A stretch of 64,000 bases of DNA from JAAYAO01 sp051133435 (GCF_051133435.1 NZ_JBPGNY010000003.1:482907-546906); one strand, 5' to 3'. Positions 9,114 to 18,561 are shown, counted from the first letter of the stretch. Notes: generated by a model not told the origin, from the letters alone. Numbers and translations are program-made.

Positions 9114-11765
9114 TCAGCCTTCGCGGGCATCCAGCGCGGCCCGGGCCGCCGCGAACCGGGCGATCGGCACCCGGAACGGCGAGCAGGACACATAGTTCAG
9201 GCCCATCGGGGCGAAGGTCGCGATCGAGGCCGGGTCGCCACCGTGCTCACCACAGACACCGGTCTTCAGGTCGGCCTTGGTGCTGCGGCCCTTCTCGACA
9301 CCGATCCGCACCAGTTCCCCGACACCGTCGGCATCGACGGTGGCGAAGGGGTTGGCCGACACCAGTTCCTCACCGACATAGGACGCCAGGAAGGAGCCCT
9401 CGGCGTCATCACGCGAGATGCCGATACCGGTCTGGGTGAGGTCGTTGGTGCCGAAGCTGAAGAAGTCGGCTTCCTCGGCGATCTGATCGGCGGTCACCGC
9501 GGCCCGCGGCAACTCGATCATGGTGCCCACGGTGTAGGGCAGCTCCACCCCGGCATTGGCCAGCTCTTCATCGGCCACCCGGGTGATCAGCTCGCGCATC
9601 CGGCGCAGCTCGGAGGCGTAGGCCACCAGCGGCACCATGATCTCGATGATCGGGTCGCCACCGCGCTGCTTCACCGCCACCGCGGCCCGGATGATCGCCC
9701 GCACCTGCATCTCGGGAATCTCCGGGTACAGCAGCGCCAACCGCACGCCACGGGTACCCAGCATCGGGTTCATCTCCGACAGCTTCTTGATCCGGTTCAG
9801 CAGCGCCTCGGCCTTGGCGATCTCCTCCTCCGAGCCTCCGGTCAACTGCAGTCGCTGTACCTCCAGCGACTGCTCGACCAGCCCGGGCAGGAACTCGTGC
9901 AGCGGCGGATCCAGCAACCGCACGGTCACCGGCAGCCCGCTCATCGCCTCGAAGATCTCCTCGAAGTCGCTCTGCTGCAGGGGCAGGATCTTCTCCAGCG
10001 CCACCGCCCGCTCGTCGGTGCTTTCGGCCAGGATCATCTGCTGCACCGCGGGCAGGCGCACCTCGTCCATGAACATGTGCTCGGTGCGGCACAGGCCGAT
10101 ACCCTCGGCACCGAACTCGCGGGCCCGGGCGGCATCGGGGCCGTTGTCGGCGTTGGCCCGCACCCCGAGGGTGCGCACCTCGTCGGCCCAGCCGGTGATC
10201 TTCTCGAAGTCCTCGTTCACCTGTGGCGGCATCAACTGCAGCGCCCCGGCGAAGACCTCACCGGTGGAACCGTCGATGGTGAACACGTCACCCTCGCCGT
10301 ATTCCTTACCGCCGACGGTCAGCTTCTTCGCGGCCGCGTCGATGTGCAGTTCGTGGGCACCGGCGACACAGGGCTTGCCCATGCCGCGCGCCACCACCGC
10401 AGCGTGCGAGGTCATCCCGCCGTGGGCGGTCAGCACGCCCTGGGCCACCAGCACACCGTGAATGTCGTCCGGGGTGGTTTCCCAGCGCACCAGAATGACG
10501 TCCTCGCCGGCCTTGCCGCGCTGTTCGGCCTCGTCGGCGCTGAACACCAGGGCGCCGACACCGGCACCCGGGGAGGCATTGAGGCCCACGGTCACCGGTT
10601 CGGTCTTCGTGGCCGGGTCGATCGCGGGGTGCAGCAACTGGTCGAGTTGGTTCGGCTCGATCCGCCGCAGCGCGGTCTCCCGGTCGATCACGCCTTCCTC
10701 GACCATGTCGCCGGCGATCTTCACCGCGGCCTGGGCGGTGCGCTTACCGGTACGGGTCTGCAGCAGGTAGAGCTTGCCGTCCTCGACGGTGAACTCGATG
10801 TCCTGCATGTCGAGGTAGTGGTTCTCCAACCGCTTCAGGGTCTCGATCAACTGCCGGTAGGCCTCCGGCAGCACCTGCTCCATCTCCACCAGCTTGCGCG
10901 GGGTACGGATACCGGCCACCACGTCCTCACCTTGGGCGTTGACCAGGAACTCGCCGTACACCTCGTTCTCGCCGGTGGAGGGGTCGCGGGTGAAGCACAC
11001 GCCGGTGGCCGAGGTGTCACCCCGGTTGCCGAACACCATCTGCATCACGTTCACCGCGGTACCCAGGTCGGCCGGGATGTTGTTGGCCTTGCGGTAAACC
11101 TCGGCGCGCGGGTTCAGCCAGGAACGGAAGACCGCGTCCACCGCGCCGCGCAACTGCTCCATCGGGTCGGTGGTCCACTCCTGTCCCAGTGCCTCGGCCG
11201 ACAGCCGCTTGAAGGTGCGCACCAGTTCTGCCATGTCCTCGGCCGACAGGTCGGTGTCCTGCTGTACGCCGCGGTCGGCCTTCAGCGCGCTGAGCGCGTC
11301 CTCGTAGACCGACGGATCGATGCCTTCGACGACCTCGCCGTACATCTGGATGAAGCGCCGGTAGGAGTCCCAGGCGAAGCGTGGGTTGCCCGATTCCTCG
11401 GCGAGCGCCTTGACCGATTCGTCGGTGATGCCGAGGTTCAAGATCGTGTCCATCATGCCCGGCATCGACTGCACCGCACCCGAACGTACGGCCACCAGCA
11501 GTGGCTTGGTGGCCCCACCCAGGGTGCGTCCGGTGCGCTCTTCGAGCCGCTTGACCGCCGCGACGATCTCGTCCCAGAGCCCTTCGGGCCAGTGCCCCAG
11601 CCGCATGTTCTCGACCGACGCGGTGGTGGTGACGGTGAACGCGTCGGGCACGGGGACGCCGATGCGAGCCATTTCGGCAACGCCGGCACCCTTTCCGCCC
11701 AACAGGTTCTTCATGGACGCATCGCCTTCGGACAGGTCGTAGACGTAGCGCTCCTGATCGGTCAT
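9114..11765 (-). CDS. ppdK: Pyruvate, phosphate dikinase
   Basis: The product has 883 residues, the usual length for the family. It catalyses pyruvate + ATP + Pi to PEP + AMP + PPi. Visible are the N-terminal ATP-grasp region (GGKGAGVAEM near residue 25), the swivelling phosphohistidine motif GGMTSHAAVVARGMGKP (about residue 450) and the C-terminal PEP/pyruvate barrel with GTRGVRLAL and CGEHGGDP. All key elements appear intact. The next gene downstream of its start region (11794-12672, transcribed first) encodes the cognate regulatory kinase, 28 bp away. In propionic acid bacteria PPDK links pyruvate and PEP in a PPi-based energy metabolism, consistent with ppgK and the CoA transferase in this window. 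Confidence 0.97.
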   Translation of the reverse strand: MTDQERYVYDLSEGDASMKNLLGGKGAGVAEMARIGVPVPDAFTVTTTASVENMRLGHWPEGLWDEIVAAVKRLEERTGRTLGGATKPLLVAVRSGAVQSMPGMMDTILNLGITDESVKALAEESGNPRFAWDSYRRFIQMYGEVVEGIDPSVYEDALSALKADRGVQQDTDLSAEDMAELVRTFKRLSAEALGQEWTTDPMEQLRGAVDAVFRSWLNPRAEVYRKANNIPADLGTAVNVMQMVFGNRGDTSATGVCFTRDPSTGENEVYGEFLVNAQGEDVVAGIRTPRKLVEMEQVLPEAYRQLIETLKRLENHYLDMQDIEFTVEDGKLYLLQTRTGKRTAQAAVKIAGDMVEEGVIDRETALRRIEPNQLDQLLHPAIDPATKTEPVTVGLNASPGAGVGALVFSADEAEQRGKAGEDVILVRWETTPDDIHGVLVAQGVLTAHGGMTSHAAVVARGMGKPCVAGAHELHIDAAAKKLTVGGKEYGEGDVFTIDGSTGEVFAGALQLMPPQVNEDFEKITGWADEVRTLGVRANADNGPDAARAREFGAEGIGLCRTEHMFMDEVRLPAVQQMILAESTDERAVALEKILPLQQSDFEEIFEAMSGLPVTVRLLDPPLHEFLPGLVEQSLEVQRLQLTGGSEEEIAKAEALLNRIKKLSEMNPMLGTRGVRLALLYPEIPEMQVRAIIRAAVAVKQRGGDPIIEIMVPLVAYASELRRMRELITRVADEELANAGVELPYTVGTMIELPRAAVTADQIAEEADFFSFGTNDLTQTGIGISRDDAEGSFLASYVGEELVSANPFATVDADGVGELVRIGVEKGRSTKADLKTGVCGEHGGDPASIATFAPMGLNYVSCSPFRVPIARFAAARAALDAREG

Positions 11766-11793
11766 GTCGATCTCCTTCGATCCCTGGGGTTTC

Positions 11794-12672
11794 TCATGGC
11801 GTGACGGTGAGTTCGTTGCTGGATTGCCGGCGCAGGTGGGTGCCGGCCATACGGGCTCGCGTTTCGACGATATCGATCACGCGCGCGGCCGATTCCTCGA
11901 GGGCGATGTTGGTCGTATCGACGATGCGGGCGCCGAGTTTGCGCTGCATCGCGGTGATCTCGTCGAGTTCGGTGTAGATCCGGGCCAGGTCGGCGTAGCC
12001 GTCCTTCGGGTTGAACGAGCCCATGCCTTGGACGCGCTTGTCGCGCAGTTTGGCCAGCCGCTGCGGGTCGATGGTCAACCCGACCAGCCGCCAGCGTTCG
12101 ACGCGGGCCAGTTCGGGCGGGTAGGGGATGCCGTTGACCAGTGGCACATTGGCGGTGCGGTAGCCGAGGTAACCCAGGTACATCGACAGCGGTGTTTTGC
12201 CGCTGCGCGAGGGACCGATCAGCACGATCTCGGCCTCGGCCAGCCCCGACAGCAGTTGGCCGTCGTCGTGGCGGACGGCGAATTCCATCGCCGCGATCCT
12301 GGTGAAGTAGTCGGCCTCGACCCCGACCGGACGCATCGGCACCCGTTCGGCGGCGGTTCCGGTGGCGACCTCGAGCCGCGACAGGGTGGGCCCGAGCAGG
12401 TCGCAGTGCACGATGCCCATGTCATTGCAGGCATCGTCGACCAAGTCGCGCAGCACCGAGTTCACCAGGGTGGAGAACACCGCGGCGGGACGTTCGTGGT
12501 TGCGCACATCGTCCAACGCCAGGTACAGCGATTCGGCACTGGCGATCCGCGGATGGCGCACGATGACGAAAGGGTGCTGCGGGAACTGGGCCTGCGCAGC
12601 ACGAGCCAATCGGGCGGCGGTCTCCCCCGTGGAGTCGGCTATCACGTGGATCTCCAGTGGCTGCGCTGGCAC
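11794..12672 (-). CDS. PPDK/PEP synthase regulatory protein (bifunctional kinase/phosphotransferase)
   Basis: This 292-residue protein belongs to the DUF299/PpsR family. Members inactivate PPDK by ADP-dependent phosphorylation of a Thr near the catalytic His and reactivate it by Pi-dependent dephosphorylation. Family motifs are visible: the N-terminal VIADSTGETA and the P-loop GPSRSGKTPLS (about residue 152). It is transcribed immediately before ppdK with a 28-bp gap, so enzyme and regulator are co-expressed. The target His/Thr segment in PPDK (TSH) is present, so the regulatory pair looks functional. Confidence 0.92.
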   Translation of the reverse strand: MPAQPLEIHVIADSTGETAARLARAAQAQFPQHPFVIVRHPRIASAESLYLALDDVRNHERPAAVFSTLVNSVLRDLVDDACNDMGIVHCDLLGPTLSRLEVATGTAAERVPMRPVGVEADYFTRIAAMEFAVRHDDGQLLSGLAEAEIVLIGPSRSGKTPLSMYLGYLGYRTANVPLVNGIPYPPELARVERWRLVGLTIDPQRLAKLRDKRVQGMGSFNPKDGYADLARIYTELDEITAMQRKLGARIVDTTNIALEESAARVIDIVETRARMAGTHLRRQSSNELTVTP

Positions 12673-12744
12673 AGCCCAAAGCCTATCTGGGCCCCTTTGC
12701 CGCCAACCCCGGCCCTCCCTCGGTGCGGAACGGCGACTACTGGG

Positions 12745-14031
12745 TTATTCGAGTTCGTCCAACAGGCTGCGCAGATCTCGCAGGCACTCGTCCGACACGT
12801 CAAATGGCTCGGCCTCGGCCAGGGCAAGCAACTCCTCGATCAGCCGGCGCTGATCCTGCGGTGCTGTGGACGAGCCCAAGAAATGCTGGCGCGTGCCACC
12901 GGATTCGAAGACCTGCGCGCGAAACTCCGGGTTTCCCCGTCCGCTGCGCAGATAGGCCAACGTGCCCTTGGGCAGCCGCAGGTCGTCGGGTTCCGGATGG
13001 CTGGCATAGATGAGTTCGCGGACGGCCGCGGCCCGCGCCCGGGGGCCGAGCGCCTCATCGGTGGCCACCTGCTCGGCCGCCTCCACCGCAGGAATGCCAT
13101 GTTCGGCCGCGAGCACCCGGATGTAACCCGCCACCGCCGGCGGGTTCGCCGCACCGTAACGCTGGTCCTTGGCATAGGCGAGTTTGCGCAACCGCTTCAG
13201 GGCATCAGGGGGTCGCCGTTCGGTCAGCACCGTGGCCACGTCCCACCGGAAGGACCAGGCCCGTTGCCGCTCGGCTTCGGCGAGGGTCGCGGTGAAGCGC
13301 TCGTCCTGCTCGGTCCACAGGGCATCGAGCAGTTGCTTCACCGGTGCGGAATCCCCGTAGGCCCGATGGGCCTCGGGCCAGGTCGTCAGCACCGCTTCCA
13401 GGACGGCCGGGTTGCTCAGGTTCCTGGTGGCCGTGTCCAGGACGGCGGCCTGGGCCTTGGGCGTGCCCTCGCGCAAGACGGCGACCAGCCAGTCGAGGCC
13501 GGTCTCGTCCAGTTCGTCGAGATCGGCCAACCGCGCTGCCGCGGTTCGGATTTCCGGCAGTGCGGCATCGATCGGGGGCAACTCGATGACACCATCGGCC
13601 GCGTCGGGCAGGGTCACCTCGAAGGCATGGTCCTCGCCGTGGTCGTAGGCCTCCCACGGTTCGGGCAGGTACGCGAGGTGGTTCACGATCACCTCGTGGC
13701 TGCCACCCCAATGCAATTGCACCGGCGCCCGCAGGCTCCCGTCGGCGTGGAAACACCGCTCGACGGTTTGGCGGTGCATGAAGACATAGCTGAGCTGATC
13801 GGCTCCGAGTTCGGCGGCAATTTCATGGCCGTGCGCCTGGTCGTCGATCTGTCCGGTCAGGACGACGAACTCTTCGCTTTCGAGCTGCTTGAGGTCGCGC
13901 AGCAACTGCGCTCGATCGGTCACAAGGGCGACCTTAACGTTCGCCGGAGCACGTTCGGCCGGAAAACTTTCGTCGTTCGCGATGAGTTTCGCCGCCGGGA
14001 CCGGTCTGTACAGGTGAAGCGGCGGGACCAC
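12745..14031 (-). CDS. Conserved hypothetical protein (DUF695-like N-terminal region possible)
   Basis: I do not recognise this 428-residue protein with certainty. It has no signal peptide or membrane helix and is rich in Glu, Leu and Ala. The N-terminal ~150 residues mix short strands and helices around QLSYVFMHRQTVER and VQLHWGGSHE. The rest is almost entirely helical with Ala/Leu/Arg periodicity, like a HEAT- or ARM-like scaffold. The start is a GTG, 29 bp from the divergently transcribed VOC gene, so the two share a promoter region. No function is assigned. Confidence 0.75.
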   Translation of the reverse strand: MVPPLHLYRPVPAAKLIANDESFPAERAPANVKVALVTDRAQLLRDLKQLESEEFVVLTGQIDDQAHGHEIAAELGADQLSYVFMHRQTVERCFHADGSLRAPVQLHWGGSHEVIVNHLAYLPEPWEAYDHGEDHAFEVTLPDAADGVIELPPIDAALPEIRTAAARLADLDELDETGLDWLVAVLREGTPKAQAAVLDTATRNLSNPAVLEAVLTTWPEAHRAYGDSAPVKQLLDALWTEQDERFTATLAEAERQRAWSFRWDVATVLTERRPPDALKRLRKLAYAKDQRYGAANPPAVAGYIRVLAAEHGIPAVEAAEQVATDEALGPRARAAAVRELIYASHPEPDDLRLPKGTLAYLRSGRGNPEFRAQVFESGGTRQHFLGSSTAPQDQRRLIEELLALAEAEPFDVSDECLRDLRSLLDELE

Positions 14032-14060
14032 CTCGGTTTCGCCGGGCGAAAGGAGCCACG

Positions 14061-14480
14061 ATGCACCAGATGGTTTTCATCAATCTGCCGGTCAGCGATC
14101 TGAACCGCAGCCGGGAATTCTTCACCGCGCTCGGCTACACCTTCGACGAGAAGGTCTGCCAGGACGGCACCTCACTGGGGGTGATCCTCGGCCCGAACAT
14201 GTACGCGATGCTGCTCGACCGCAAGTTTTTCGACAGCTTCCACGACGCCCGGACGGCCGAGCCCGGCCGGCACGAGGTGATCACCTGTCTCACCGCCGAG
14301 AGTCGCGAACAGGTCGACACACATGTCGAGAAGGCCCTCGCCGCGGGAGCGACCGCGGTGCGTGCCGAGGAACAGGGTGACTGGATGTTCTACCGGTCGT
14401 TCGCCGACCCGGACGGACACCTCTGGGAGATCATGTGGATGGATGACGCGAAGGCCACCGCGGCCGGAGCCCTCGGCTGA
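14061..14480 (+). CDS. VOC (glyoxalase/dioxygenase superfamily) protein
   Basis: This 139-residue protein starts at an ATG preceded by AAAGGAG. The N-terminal FINLPVSDLNRSREFFTALG and the C-terminal FADPDGHLWEIMW are the paired beta-alpha-beta signatures of the vicinal oxygen chelate fold, with the metal His/Glu pattern of the C-terminal module. Family members include lactoylglutathione lyases, antibiotic-binding proteins and small dioxygenases, and this sequence alone does not choose between them. It ends 10 bp before the sigma factor gene. Sigma factors of this type are often paired with VOC or DGPF proteins, so co-transcription is likely. Confidence 0.88.
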   Translation: MHQMVFINLPVSDLNRSREFFTALGYTFDEKVCQDGTSLGVILGPNMYAMLLDRKFFDSFHDARTAEPGRHEVITCLTAESREQVDTHVEKALAAGATAVRAEEQGDWMFYRSFADPDGHLWEIMWMDDAKATAAGALG

Positions 14481-14490
14481 CGGGACGCAC

Positions 14491-15462
14491 ATGGACAGCA
14501 AGGAGTTCGAGACCGAAGCCCTGCCCCTGCGCGCCGGTCTGCTCGCGCACTGCTACCGGATGATGGGCTCGGCGGTCGATGCCGAGGATCAGGTGCAGGA
14601 AACCTACCTGCGGGCTTGGCGAGCGTGTCACCGATTCGAGGGCCGGGCCTCGGTGAAGAACTGGATGTACCGGATCGCCACGAACACCTGCCTGAATGCG
14701 CTGTCCTCGGCGCAGCGTCGCCTGTTGCCCACCGATCTCGGTGGTGCGGCGGGCGACCCTGCCGCCCCGATCCATCCCCGTCCGGAGCAACCGTGGCTGG
14801 AACCACTCCCCGATGCGATGTTGTGGCAGAACGCTTCCCCCACCCCGGAGGAAGAACTCCTGGCCCGGGAGAACATCACCCTGGCCTGGGCCGCCGCCAT
14901 GCAGCACCTGACCCCACAACAGCGCGCGGTGTTACTGCTGCGGGAGGTGTTGGGCTTCTCGGCCGCTGAGACCGCCGAGGCGCTGAACACCACGGTGGCT
15001 TCGGTGAACTCGATGTTGCAACGCTGCCGGGCGACGGTCGGCGAGGGTCTGCCCGCCACGAACACGGACACCCACACCGAGGACGAGCGGGCCGCGGTTG
15101 ACGCCTTCGTCGATGCCTTCGAGCGGCACGATTTCGACGCGATCGTGTCGTCGATGTCGCAGGACGTGGTGTGGCAAATGCCGCCCTTCGACCGCTGGTA
15201 TGCCGGTAATCGGGACGCCGCCGTATTGGCCTTCACCCATTGCCCGGCCCGCGAGGCCGGTGACCTGCGCTTCCGCCCGGCCAGGGCCAACGGACAACCC
15301 GCCCTGGGGATGTATCTGCGCAAGGGCGAGGAATGGGAGGCCTTCCAGTTCCTCATCCTGAGCGTCCGCGAAGGCACGGTCGGTCGGGTCACAGCTTGGT
15401 TCGATCCGCACCTGTTCCGGCTGGCGGGCCTACCGCTGATACTGGACGACCAACCGAGCTGA
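14491..15462 (+). CDS. ECF sigma factor with C-terminal SnoaL-like domain (SigG/TIGR02960-like)
   Basis: The product has 323 residues from the ATG at 14491, 10 bp after the VOC gene. The N-terminus carries sigma region 2 (LLAHCYRMMGSAVDAEDQVQ near 15-35, then LRAWR). Region 4 lies around LTPQQRAVLLLREVLGFSAAE (about 145-165). The last ~120 residues form a SnoaL/NTF2-like domain (VDAFVDAFERHDFDAIV). Sigma factors with this fused domain do not need an anti-sigma factor; the SnoaL domain modulates activity. The neighbouring VOC gene is a plausible target or partner. The longer upstream open frame overlaps the VOC gene and is not the likely start. Confidence 0.9.
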   Translation: MDSKEFETEALPLRAGLLAHCYRMMGSAVDAEDQVQETYLRAWRACHRFEGRASVKNWMYRIATNTCLNALSSAQRRLLPTDLGGAAGDPAAPIHPRPEQPWLEPLPDAMLWQNASPTPEEELLARENITLAWAAAMQHLTPQQRAVLLLREVLGFSAAETAEALNTTVASVNSMLQRCRATVGEGLPATNTDTHTEDERAAVDAFVDAFERHDFDAIVSSMSQDVVWQMPPFDRWYAGNRDAAVLAFTHCPAREAGDLRFRPARANGQPALGMYLRKGEEWEAFQFLILSVREGTVGRVTAWFDPHLFRLAGLPLILDDQPS

Positions 15463-15512
15463 GCCCTGCAGCAGAGAAGCACCAACAGATAACCGTGAAA
15501 CCAATTTGAAAG

Positions 15513-15527
15513 TGAGAACCATTCTCA
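15513..15527. promoter_or_regulatory. Zur-like operator
   Basis: The sequence TGAGAACCATTCTCA is a palindrome (TGAGAA-CCA-TTCTCA) resembling the actinobacterial Zur 7-1-7 box TGAAAATCATTTTCA. It ends 15 bp before the ATG of the AztD-like gene, where bound repressor would block transcription. The flanks (AAG before, TTT after) extend the symmetry slightly. Confidence 0.65.
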
Positions 15528-15542
15528 TTTAGTGTTTCGGGC

Positions 15543-16817
15543 ATGATCCCCTCCTTGACTTCCCGTGCTCTACTGGCCGGCGTGATCGGCGCGCTGTCCC
15601 TGACGGCGTGTGCCGCCGGCGAAACCCCACCCACCGAAGTGCCCTCCGAGACCGTTGCCCAGGGCAAGGCGGGTGAGGACGAGCGCGAGGTGAGCTCGCT
15701 GCGTCCGCGCGCCCTGCTCGCCCACGACAAGGGCCTGACCCTGATCGATCTGACCACCGGCGACACCGTGCTGGAGACCGAACGACCCGGGTTCAAACGG
15801 CTGAATCAGGCCGGCAACGGCCGGCACCTGTTGGTGACCGAGGGCGACAAGTTCACCGTTTACGACGGCGGCATCGAATCCCAGCCGCACGGTGACCACG
15901 ACCACAAATACGAGTACAACCCCGGCCCAACCGAGGTGAGCTATGCCGCCCCCAAGGCCGGCCATGCGGTGGTGCACGCCGAGCACACCGTCCTGTTCTC
16001 GGACGGCACCGGCGAAATCACCGTGCTGCCCACCGCCGACATCGCCAAGGCGGACGCGAAGACCGAGAAGTTCAAGACCGAGGAGGCCCACCACGGGGTG
16101 GCGCTGCGGCTGACCGACGGTTCGCTGCTCACCACCCAGGGCAATGAGGACGCCCGCACCACGGTGCAGCAGCTCCGCGACGGCAAGCCCGCCGCCGAAA
16201 CCAAGGACTGCCCCGGCGTACACGGTGAGGCCGCGGCCGCACCCAACGCCAAGGGTGATGTGGTGGCCTTCGGCTGCGAGAACGGCCCGGTGATCTTCCG
16301 CGACGGCGCCTTCCACAAGGTCAAGGTCGCCGACGCCTACGCCCGCTCGGGCAACCTCTTCGGCAGCCACGATTCCCCCATCGTGTTGGCCGACTACAAG
16401 GTCGACAAGGATGCCGAGAAGGAAGAACCGACCCGGGTCGCGTTGATCGACACCCGCACCGACGAGCTCAAGCTGGTCGAGCTGGGCTCGTCCTACTGGT
16501 TCCGCTCGTTCACCCGCGGCGAGCACGGTGAAGGCTTGGTGCTGACCCAGGACGGCAAGCTGCAGGTGATCGACCTCGACCAGGGCACGGTGATCCACTC
16601 CATCGAGGTGATGAAGCCCTGGACCCAGCCCGACGATTGGCAGGAGCCCGGCCCGCTGGTCAAGGTAGCCGACCACCGCGCTTATGTCGTCGACACCGAG
16701 GGCAAGCAGATCGTGGTCGTCGACTTCGACAAGGGCACGGTCGACCGGCGGATCCCACTGGAACACGCCCCCGGCGAAATGGAAATCGTGACCGGCAGCG
16801 CCGGGCACAAGCACTGA
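15543..16817 (+). CDS. aztD: AztD-like zinc metallochaperone lipoprotein
   Basis: This 424-residue protein has a signal peptide ending in the lipobox L-T-A-C, lipidated at Cys23. The mature part is a beta-propeller-like chain of short strands (for example TLIDLTTGDTV, VIDLDQGTVIHSIEV, VVVDFDKGTV), with a His/Asp-rich loop HGDHDHKYEYNP (about 116-127) suited to Zn(II). This is the layout of AztD, a chaperone that passes zinc to the solute-binding protein AztC. A Zur-like box lies directly upstream. No aztABC or znuABC transporter is adjacent, so it must act with a distant partner or alone. Assignment rests on layout and context, so the symbol is tentative. Confidence 0.6.
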   Translation: MIPSLTSRALLAGVIGALSLTACAAGETPPTEVPSETVAQGKAGEDEREVSSLRPRALLAHDKGLTLIDLTTGDTVLETERPGFKRLNQAGNGRHLLVTEGDKFTVYDGGIESQPHGDHDHKYEYNPGPTEVSYAAPKAGHAVVHAEHTVLFSDGTGEITVLPTADIAKADAKTEKFKTEEAHHGVALRLTDGSLLTTQGNEDARTTVQQLRDGKPAAETKDCPGVHGEAAAAPNAKGDVVAFGCENGPVIFRDGAFHKVKVADAYARSGNLFGSHDSPIVLADYKVDKDAEKEEPTRVALIDTRTDELKLVELGSSYWFRSFTRGEHGEGLVLTQDGKLQVIDLDQGTVIHSIEVMKPWTQPDDWQEPGPLVKVADHRAYVVDTEGKQIVVVDFDKGTVDRRIPLEHAPGEMEIVTGSAGHKH

Positions 16818-16836
16818 CCACCCACCCCCACAAACC

Positions 16837-16903
16837 GGCGAAACCTCACTCTCGGCGTGCCCCGGCCTGATTCCACCGGGGCCGGCGGGAGTGAGGTTTC
16901 GCC
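16837..16903. terminator. Long inverted repeat IR2, probable terminator after aztD
   Basis: GGCGAAACCTCACTC (16837-16851) pairs perfectly with GAGTGAGGTTTCGCC (16889-16903). An inner stem CCCCGG/CCGGGG gives a nested hairpin. It starts 19 bp after the aztD stop, has no U-tract, and lies before the next plus-strand gene. Confidence 0.6.
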
Positions 16904-16925
16904 CCGTAACAGGCACAATGCCAAC

Positions 16926-17447
16926 GTGACCAGTGCCCACGACAACTCCGGCGCCCCGCGACGGCTCGAGAAGACCTGGCACGACACCCTGCGCCGGACG
17001 GCCGCGCTGGCCGGCGCGACAGTGACCGCCATCCTGGTGGTGATGTTTCTGCTCGAGGCCTTCGGGGTGTGGCGGCCGCTGGGCCAATCATTGTTCTGGG
17101 CCGCCCTGTTCCTTCCGGCGGTGATCTGGACGATCTGGTTCGGCACCACCGTGACCTACCGGGTGGTGCTGGACGAACACGGCATCACCCGCACCCGGGG
17201 CAAACACGAGTTGCACCTGCCCTGGGACGAGGTCACCGATGTGGTGAAGCTACCCACCCGGCAACGACATCTGGCGGTGCTGTCGGCCCAAGCGGAAATG
17301 ACCCGCGAGCCCGGCGAGATGGGGCTGATCCGGGCCTACCGCCTGCCCCGATTCGGAGTGGTCGTCCAAGCCGACGACGAGCTCCGGGAAGCACTGCTCG
17401 TCCATAGCGGTCAGCGGCTGCGGACGGTCGAGGAGATCGTGACGTGA
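16926..17447 (+). CDS. Membrane PH-domain protein
   Basis: From the GTG at 16926 the product has 173 residues. After a short polar N-terminus there are two hydrophobic helices (about 28-47 and 57-76) and then a cytoplasmic bacterial PH-like domain (TYRVVLDEHGITRTRGKHEL ... LPWDEVTDVV), typical of small actinobacterial PH proteins. An earlier in-frame GTG at 16857 would put the start inside the IR2 hairpin, so 16926 is preferred. The stop overlaps the methyltransferase start by 4 bp. Function is unknown; such proteins are thought to be envelope-associated scaffolds. Confidence 0.75.
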   Translation: MTSAHDNSGAPRRLEKTWHDTLRRTAALAGATVTAILVVMFLLEAFGVWRPLGQSLFWAALFLPAVIWTIWFGTTVTYRVVLDEHGITRTRGKHELHLPWDEVTDVVKLPTRQRHLAVLSAQAEMTREPGEMGLIRAYRLPRFGVVVQADDELREALLVHSGQRLRTVEEIVT

Positions 17448-18505
17448 ACCACGGACTGCAGATTCTTGGCGATGGCCCGCCCGACCCGGTCGACCGGATG
17501 CTGGTCGACCAACTCACCGGCCTGCCGTCCCTGCCCGGCTCGGTGGTGGTGCTCGACGATGCGACCGGTGACCTGGCGCCGGCCGTGGCCAAGGCCGTCC
17601 GGGGTCAGGTGCGGGTGCACTGCGACGACCTGGCGGCCGAGGAAGTACTGGCCGGGGCCGGCTTCACCCCCTCGGCCCTGTCCGCCGATCTCTTCGACGG
17701 CGCCGGCTTGGTACTGATGCGGCTGCCCCGCGCCCTGGCCGCCCTGCGCGAATACGCCGAGCTGACCGCGGCCCACGCCGCACCCTCGGTACGGCTGATC
17801 GGCGCAGCCCGGATCAAGCACATGAGCCGGTCGATGAACGAGGTTCTCGGCGAAAGTTTCGAGCACGTCTGGGCCGGCCTCGGACGGCAGAAGTGCCGCG
17901 CCCTGCACGCCTCGGGGCCGCGGCCGGTCGACCCACAATGGCCCCGGGCCGGGATGGTCGAGGTACCCGGTGGGCCGCTGGAGTTGCGCTCCCACGGCGC
18001 GGCCTTCGCCGCCGGCCGACTGGACGACGGCACCCGGTTGTTGCTGCAGGCCCTGGCCGACGCCCACCCCGGCAGTTCCCTGACCGGGAGGCAAGCCCTC
18101 GATCTGGGCTGCGGTACCGGCATTCTGGCCACCTGGCTGGCCCGGGCCGGAGCGGACGTCCAAGCGGTAGACAGTTCGGCCGCCGCACAACGCTCGGCGA
18201 TCGCCACCGCCGCAGCCAATGAGGTGGACGTGGAGGTGCGCCGCAGCACCGACCTGTCCTTCCTGGACGACGCCTCCCTCGATCTGGTGGTCTGCAACCC
18301 GCCCTTCCACAAGGGCGCGGCCAAGGACTCCACCGCCGCCTTCGAGATGATCCACGGCGCCGCCCGGATACTGCGTCCCGGTGGTGAATTGTGGCTGGTC
18401 TACAACTCCCACCTGCCCTATCTGCGCGCCCTGCGCCGCCACGTCGGGGAGACCCGCATCGTGCAGCGCAACCGGCACTACACCGTCACCCGCACCACCC
18501 GCTGA
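17444..18505 (+). CDS. RsmC/RlmG-type rRNA guanine-N2 methyltransferase
   Basis: This 353-residue protein has the two-lobed architecture of RsmC/RlmG. A degenerate N-terminal methyltransferase-like domain is followed by a catalytic Rossmann domain with the SAM motif ALDLGCGTGILATWLA (about 220-235) and the catalytic NPPFH (about 286-290) typical of exocyclic-amine methylation of G. It probably methylates G1207 of 16S or G1835 of 23S rRNA; the sequence does not settle which. It begins with GTG in a 4-bp overlap with the PH-domain gene. Confidence 0.87.
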   Translation: MNHGLQILGDGPPDPVDRMLVDQLTGLPSLPGSVVVLDDATGDLAPAVAKAVRGQVRVHCDDLAAEEVLAGAGFTPSALSADLFDGAGLVLMRLPRALAALREYAELTAAHAAPSVRLIGAARIKHMSRSMNEVLGESFEHVWAGLGRQKCRALHASGPRPVDPQWPRAGMVEVPGGPLELRSHGAAFAAGRLDDGTRLLLQALADAHPGSSLTGRQALDLGCGTGILATWLARAGADVQAVDSSAAAQRSAIATAAANEVDVEVRRSTDLSFLDDASLDLVVCNPPFHKGAAKDSTAAFEMIHGAARILRPGGELWLVYNSHLPYLRALRRHVGETRIVQRNRHYTVTRTTR

Positions 18506-18561
18506 CTCCACCGGCAGCAAGCAGGCAATTCGACACTTTCGGGCCATCTATCGTGATCGGC

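Noticed and set aside
9000..11804. A long plus-strand open frame opposite ppdK
   Set aside because: It has low-complexity His/Gly/Arg composition typical of antisense frames in high-GC DNA, and ppdK is intact on the other strand.
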